DNA from: DATFXM01 sp035315885
GTDB lineage: Bacteria > Acidobacteriota > Blastocatellia > UBA7656
Length of the DNA stretch: 64,000 nucleotides
NCBI GenBank assembly: GCA_035315885.1
Contig: DATFXM010000097.1
Coordinates: forward strand, 1 to 64,000
Reading direction: 5' to 3'
In this document: one piece after another, positions 61,129 through 64,000 of the stretch
Numbering within the stretch: the first letter of the stretch is position 1
How the letters are laid out: each line of letters opens with the position of its first letter
Notes under the pieces: generated by a model
Seen by the model: the letters and a program-made list of their open reading frames with translations, nothing else
Database searches by the model: none
What the model was told of the DNA's origin: nothing
Made by a program: the position numbers and the translations under genes

Positions 61129-61767
61129 CTAAAACTCGCGTTGTTTCTCACTCGAAGTCTGCGTTAGCAGCTCTCTAAGTCGCATTCTAGCCTTGTGGAG
61201 TTGCGACTTGGACGTTCCGATGCTCACCTTGAGCATATCAGAGATTTCCTCGTGTTCGTAACCCTCGATGTCGTGTAAGACGAAAACAGTACGGTAGCCG
61301 GGAGGCAACTGCTCGATCGCCTTTTCGAGAGCTATTTTTTCAACCATCGATATTCTTCTGGTGCTCTGAAGCGGAGTCTCAACGACGTTTGTGAAATCGC
61401 CTTCCTCGCTCGTGTGCTCGAGTTTGACTCCCCGCCTCCTGAAGTGCATCAGCACCTGATTCACGGTGAGGCGGTGAAGCCACGTCGTAAAAGCCGAGTC
61501 GCCTCGAAAACTCCCGATCTTTCGATAGACTTGCAAGAAAACTTCCTGAGTCATGTCTTCAGCCTTTGATCCGCTTCCCAGCATTCGCATACACAAGGAA
61601 TAAACCCTTCGGTTATGCTGTTGATAAAGAGTTTCAAAGGCGCTGACGTCACCCGCGGCCGCGGCCCTGGCAAGCTCCAGATCGGACGAAGCCTCGGTTC
61701 GTTCAGCAGTCAAAGGCATCACCAGAGTGTCGGCTGTTGCTGCCAGAGTGTTTGCCGTCGTTGTCAT
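61129..61767 (-). CDS. ECF RNA polymerase sigma factor (RpoE-like)
   Basis: The 212-residue protein has region 2 (AFETLYQQHNRRVYSLCMRMLGSGSKAEDMTQEVFLQVYRKI, about 43-85) and region 4 (LPPGYRTVFVLHDIEGYEHEEISDMLKVSIGTSKSQLHKARMRLR, about 155-200). The N-terminal 30 residues are extra. It is followed by its likely anti-sigma gene and a DUF4097 gene. Upstream lie an extended -10 and a 14-bp palindrome. Confidence 0.92.
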   Translation of the reverse strand: MTTTANTLAATADTLVMPLTAERTEASSDLELARAAAAGDVSAFETLYQQHNRRVYSLCMRMLGSGSKAEDMTQEVFLQVYRKIGSFRGDSAFTTWLHRLTVNQVLMHFRRRGVKLEHTSEEGDFTNVVETPLQSTRRISMVEKIALEKAIEQLPPGYRTVFVLHDIEGYEHEEISDMLKVSIGTSKSQLHKARMRLRELLTQTSSEKQREF

Positions 61768-61814
61768 GACCTCGCGAACTGAGATGCGAGGCCCTTAAAC
61801 CCGGTTGCCTCAGC

Positions 61815-61861
61815 ATTATAGCATCCAGCAATCTTTTCGCCGAAGAGTTTCAAATTTGAAA
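61815..61861 (-). promoter_or_regulatory. Extended -10 and 14-bp palindrome upstream of the ECF sigma gene
   Basis: On the minus strand TGCTATAAT (TATAAT at 61820-61815) is a perfect extended -10 without a good -35. Upstream, TTTCAAATTTGAAA (61848-61861) is a perfect 14-bp palindrome. GAAACT (61856-61851 region) with a CTGGA-like -10 could alternatively serve an ECF sigma. The palindrome may be an operator; autoregulation is inference. Confidence 0.4.
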
Positions 61862-61981
61862 ATTCAACGACTACTACCCCGAAACAGTCAGTTACTCCGA
61901 AAGACTGTTAACGACCGCTTCGAGAGGCGGCTTCGTAAGAAACATGCCTGTGAACGATGCTTATCTCTGCGATAAAAAGAA

Positions 61982-62009
61982 TTGACATAGAAAGGTCAGG
62001 GGGTAAAAT
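61982..62009 (+). promoter_or_regulatory. Strong promoter of the diguanylate cyclase gene
   Basis: TTGACA (61982-61987) and TAAAAT (62004-62009) are 16 bases apart, a near-consensus pair. Transcription would begin near 62016, about 82 bases before the ATG at 62098. Its position inside the upstream frame extension argues that translation does not begin at 61957. Confidence 0.65.
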
Positions 62010-62097
62010 CGGGTTGAACGCTGTCCCCAGCCCAGAATCCTTATCGCAAGTTGTCCCCACCATAGACTGCAGTCCTCTCTCGAGCAAGCAGCCAAGA

Positions 62098-63675
62098 ATG
62101 TACTCAATCTACAACGTCCTCACCAGTCAACACCCAGACGAATTCGTACCAGTTCGCTGCAATGAACAAACGGTCACGCGCCTCATCAGCTATTTCGAGG
62201 ACGTGGTCGCCGAGCAGAAACTGGACGCTCTAGTCCTCGAAGGCCGCTGTCTCGACGGAGACTCCAACCGTGCGAATGAGCGCGCACTTAATCTCGTCGA
62301 TTCATCGAAGCTGTATATCTTTTCGTGCGATTCAACGTGCAATACCCGCACGTGGACTCCGGTTGCGTCGCCTAACCTCACACTGCTCGAAGAGCGCGAC
62401 TTCCACTCGATCGAAAGCGGTCCCTTCGTTCTCGTAATGGATCCGAGTTTCGCTGCGCTCCTGGCATCCAATGTCGTCCCGGACGGTGAGAGCGGACACT
62501 TGAAAACTTACGAGATGATCTGGACGTTTGATTCGAACATTGTGTTCACCGCTCTCGAATACCTGATGGCGAGAATCGGAGCACAGCGTCCAACCGAGCT
62601 TCTGAAGCTCGAGAGTACGTTGAGTAAATTCACACCACGAGGCTCTTCGCTGCAGATGGCGCTCGCATTCACGATAAAACTAACTTTGCTGATGCAGCGG
62701 CAGAACGAGCTGGAGATGGCGACAAGCCGCATCAGCTCGCAAATCTCGAGCACCCTCGAACTCGATCAGATCCTTCGCACCGCGGTCACCGAAGTCGGGC
62801 GAGCGCTTAAAGCCAGAAGGGCAGCAGTTGTCTTGTGGGATGGCGCCACCGGCAAGCCCGAGTCAATCGAAGTCTACGATCGCGCAGCGGCACAGGAACT
62901 ACAAGAATCCAATTCGACCGGCGATGACACTGACGATACGAACGATTCGCACCCGGGCTCGTTACAAGTACCGATAACCTACAGACAGAGCGTGATCGGG
63001 GAGCTTCACGTCGAGGATGATACGCCCGGTCGCAACTGGGAGCCAGAAGAGATGTTGATGGTCGGCACGGTGTCCGACCAGCTCGCGGTTGCAATAAGCC
63101 ACGCGCGACTCTTCAAGCGAATCCAGACACAAGCAATGACCGACGAGCTTACCGGTCTCTACAACCATCGCCATTTCCAGGAGCAGCTGGACCGGGAGAC
63201 TAAGCTCGCGGACCGTAACAACACGCAGGTCTCATTGATCCTTCTTGACCTGGATCGACTGAAACGGATCAACGACACGCACGGGCATCGATCCGGCGAT
63301 GCCGCGCTGCGCCACGTCGCAAAGACGATGCAACAAACTGTTCGTGACTCCGACATCTCAGCTCGCTATGGAGGCGAAGAGTTTGTCATCATCCTGCCGC
63401 AATGCGGCGGTGAAGACGCTCTTCAGGTGGCGGAGCGGTTGCGAGAGGCCATCGCGTCAACGCCAGTCCCGATGATTGGCCAGGTGACCGCCTCTATCGG
63501 CGTGGCCACTTATCCGGCAATGGCGAAGAACAAAGAAGAGCTTCTCGAGATGGCTGACCGCGCAATGTACCTTGCGAAGGCTGCGGGAAGAAACCGCGTA
63601 CGCACGCTGATGCATCGGACTTATACCAACGTCAACTCGTCAAAAGCATTGGCGGAACCAGAAATGGTGAAGTAG
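62098..63675 (+). CDS. DICT-GAF-GGEEF diguanylate cyclase
   Basis: From the ATG at 62098 the protein has 525 residues. A DICT sensory domain (about 1-165, MYSIYNVLTSQHPDEFVP...) is followed by a GAF domain (about 212-340) and a GGEEF domain (about 345-505). The active site RYGGEEF (423-429) is intact and an inhibitory I-site RDSD (416-419) lies five residues upstream, so it should make c-di-GMP with product inhibition. The frame extends to 61957, but the promoter within it and the DICT start favour 62098. No transmembrane helix is present. Confidence 0.92.
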   Translation: MYSIYNVLTSQHPDEFVPVRCNEQTVTRLISYFEDVVAEQKLDALVLEGRCLDGDSNRANERALNLVDSSKLYIFSCDSTCNTRTWTPVASPNLTLLEERDFHSIESGPFVLVMDPSFAALLASNVVPDGESGHLKTYEMIWTFDSNIVFTALEYLMARIGAQRPTELLKLESTLSKFTPRGSSLQMALAFTIKLTLLMQRQNELEMATSRISSQISSTLELDQILRTAVTEVGRALKARRAAVVLWDGATGKPESIEVYDRAAAQELQESNSTGDDTDDTNDSHPGSLQVPITYRQSVIGELHVEDDTPGRNWEPEEMLMVGTVSDQLAVAISHARLFKRIQTQAMTDELTGLYNHRHFQEQLDRETKLADRNNTQVSLILLDLDRLKRINDTHGHRSGDAALRHVAKTMQQTVRDSDISARYGGEEFVIILPQCGGEDALQVAERLREAIASTPVPMIGQVTASIGVATYPAMAKNKEELLEMADRAMYLAKAAGRNRVRTLMHRTYTNVNSSKALAEPEMVK

Positions 63676-63694
63676 CCTCCAGTCGCATAAGCGC

Positions 63695-64000
63695 TCAACT
63701 TCGCACGCGCAGCAACACGACGATCCCTTCATCATTGTAGCTCTCGTAAAATGACCTCTTCAGATCGCCGGCTGTCCGTTGATTGCTTTGCAGCCTGAGA
63801 TCAAGTGGATCGCCTCTCCTCAGAATCACCGTCGAGACATCTTCCGGAATGCCATCGTCAAGGCGATGCCACCTTGCAGTTCCTTCGTGGATGATGTTCG
63901 AGAAACGCAAACCGCCGTGCGGAACTACAGGACCGAATGGTCCGGCGGTCATCAACACCGTGCCCTCGGGAGGATTCGCTCTGAGATATTGGGACAGGCG
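63695..64000 (-). CDS. C-terminal part of an unidentified protein (cut by window end)
   Basis: An open frame on the minus strand runs from the window edge to a stop at 63695, about 101 codons, without a stop in between. The visible end reads LSQYLRANPPEGTVLMTAGPFGPV ... RSFYESYNDEGIVVLLRVRS. The style fits the soluble C-terminal end of a glycosyltransferase-39-like or other membrane protein, but nothing confirms this. Apparent start codons at 63958 are internal. It converges with the diguanylate cyclase gene, 19 bases apart. Confidence 0.55.
   Translation of the reverse strand, partial: RLSQYLRANPPEGTVLMTAGPFGPVVPHGGLRFSNIIHEGTARWHRLDDGIPEDVSTVILRRGDPLDLRLQSNQRTAGDLKRSFYESYNDEGIVVLLRVRS

Noticed and set aside
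61957..62097. Upstream extension of the diguanylate cyclase to 61957
   Set aside because: A near-consensus promoter lies inside this stretch, and the DICT domain begins at 62098.

Overview
The window comes from a chromosome of a Gram-negative, probably aerobic bacterium of roughly 55-60% GC, most likely an acidobacterium (Acidobacteriota, perhaps class Blastocatellia). This is an inference from the partial 16S gene, TolC/RND outer-membrane machinery, a type IV pilus motor operon, many TPR and zinc-ribbon membrane proteins, ECF sigma/anti-sigma/DUF4097 triplets and amidohydrolase clusters. No database comparison was possible. Nearly everything looks like resident chromosome: no phage, transposase, integrase, CRISPR array or tRNA was seen.

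Layout. 1-646 is the 5' part of a 16S rRNA gene on the minus strand, with boxA and a near-consensus promoter at 786-813 that has a tandem 13-bp repeat upstream. 1001-5270 (minus) is a pilB-pilT-pilC operon reading toward the rRNA operon and separated from it by a terminator. 6024-10174 holds a small hypothetical protein, an M28 peptidase lipoprotein, an isopropylmalate-dehydrogenase-like enzyme, a LON-domain protein and a conserved hypothetical. 10257-17375 is a thiamine region (thiS, thiG, thiE, thiD) interrupted by rnhB, a 1105-residue TPR protein and a small membrane protein. 17575-22180 has an orphan sigma factor, the haem operon hemX-hemA-hemC (minus) and a Crp/Fnr regulator. 22626-28123 is a minus-strand operon ppk1-thpR-moaB-hslO-MFS. 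28197-32799 (minus) holds an M15-like/DUF5715 protein, tlyA, an FHA-TM-trypsin protease and an alanine-glyoxylate-type aminotransferase. 32971-37259 holds a zinc-ribbon membrane protein, a DUF3828 protein, ispA-xseB-xseA and a one-cysteine glutaredoxin-like protein. 37406-42629 is a mixed set (PEGA-TPR, SirB1-like, esterase, AhpD-like, methyltransferase, zinc-ribbon/DUF4190-like).

42630-43382 is an RNA-like intergenic region: a hairpin plus strong intrinsic terminator, then a self-complementary 153-nt element upstream of ftsY. 43383-54089 contains ftsY and a probable regulated detoxification locus on the minus strand: cytochrome P450, OmpR-type regulator, histidine kinase, an inverted G-rich repeat, then TolC, HlyD-type and RND efflux genes. 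54414-58902 is an operon of three paralogous amidohydrolases, of which only the middle one keeps the HxH metal motif. 59165-63675 has a hypothetical protein, an ECF sigma/anti-sigma/DUF4097 operon and a DICT-GAF-GGEEF diguanylate cyclase with its own strong promoter. The window ends in the 3' part of an unidentified minus-strand gene.

The most unusual signals are non-coding or architectural: three short-word tandem arrays arranged as inverted pairs in intergenic gaps (25.3, 50.4 and 58.9 kb), an 11-bp tandem repeat in front of rnhB, the structured RNA candidates before ftsY, a ThiS whose Gly-Gly end is masked by two residues, the FHA-TM-trypsin fusion, and the amidohydrolase trio with two degenerate members.
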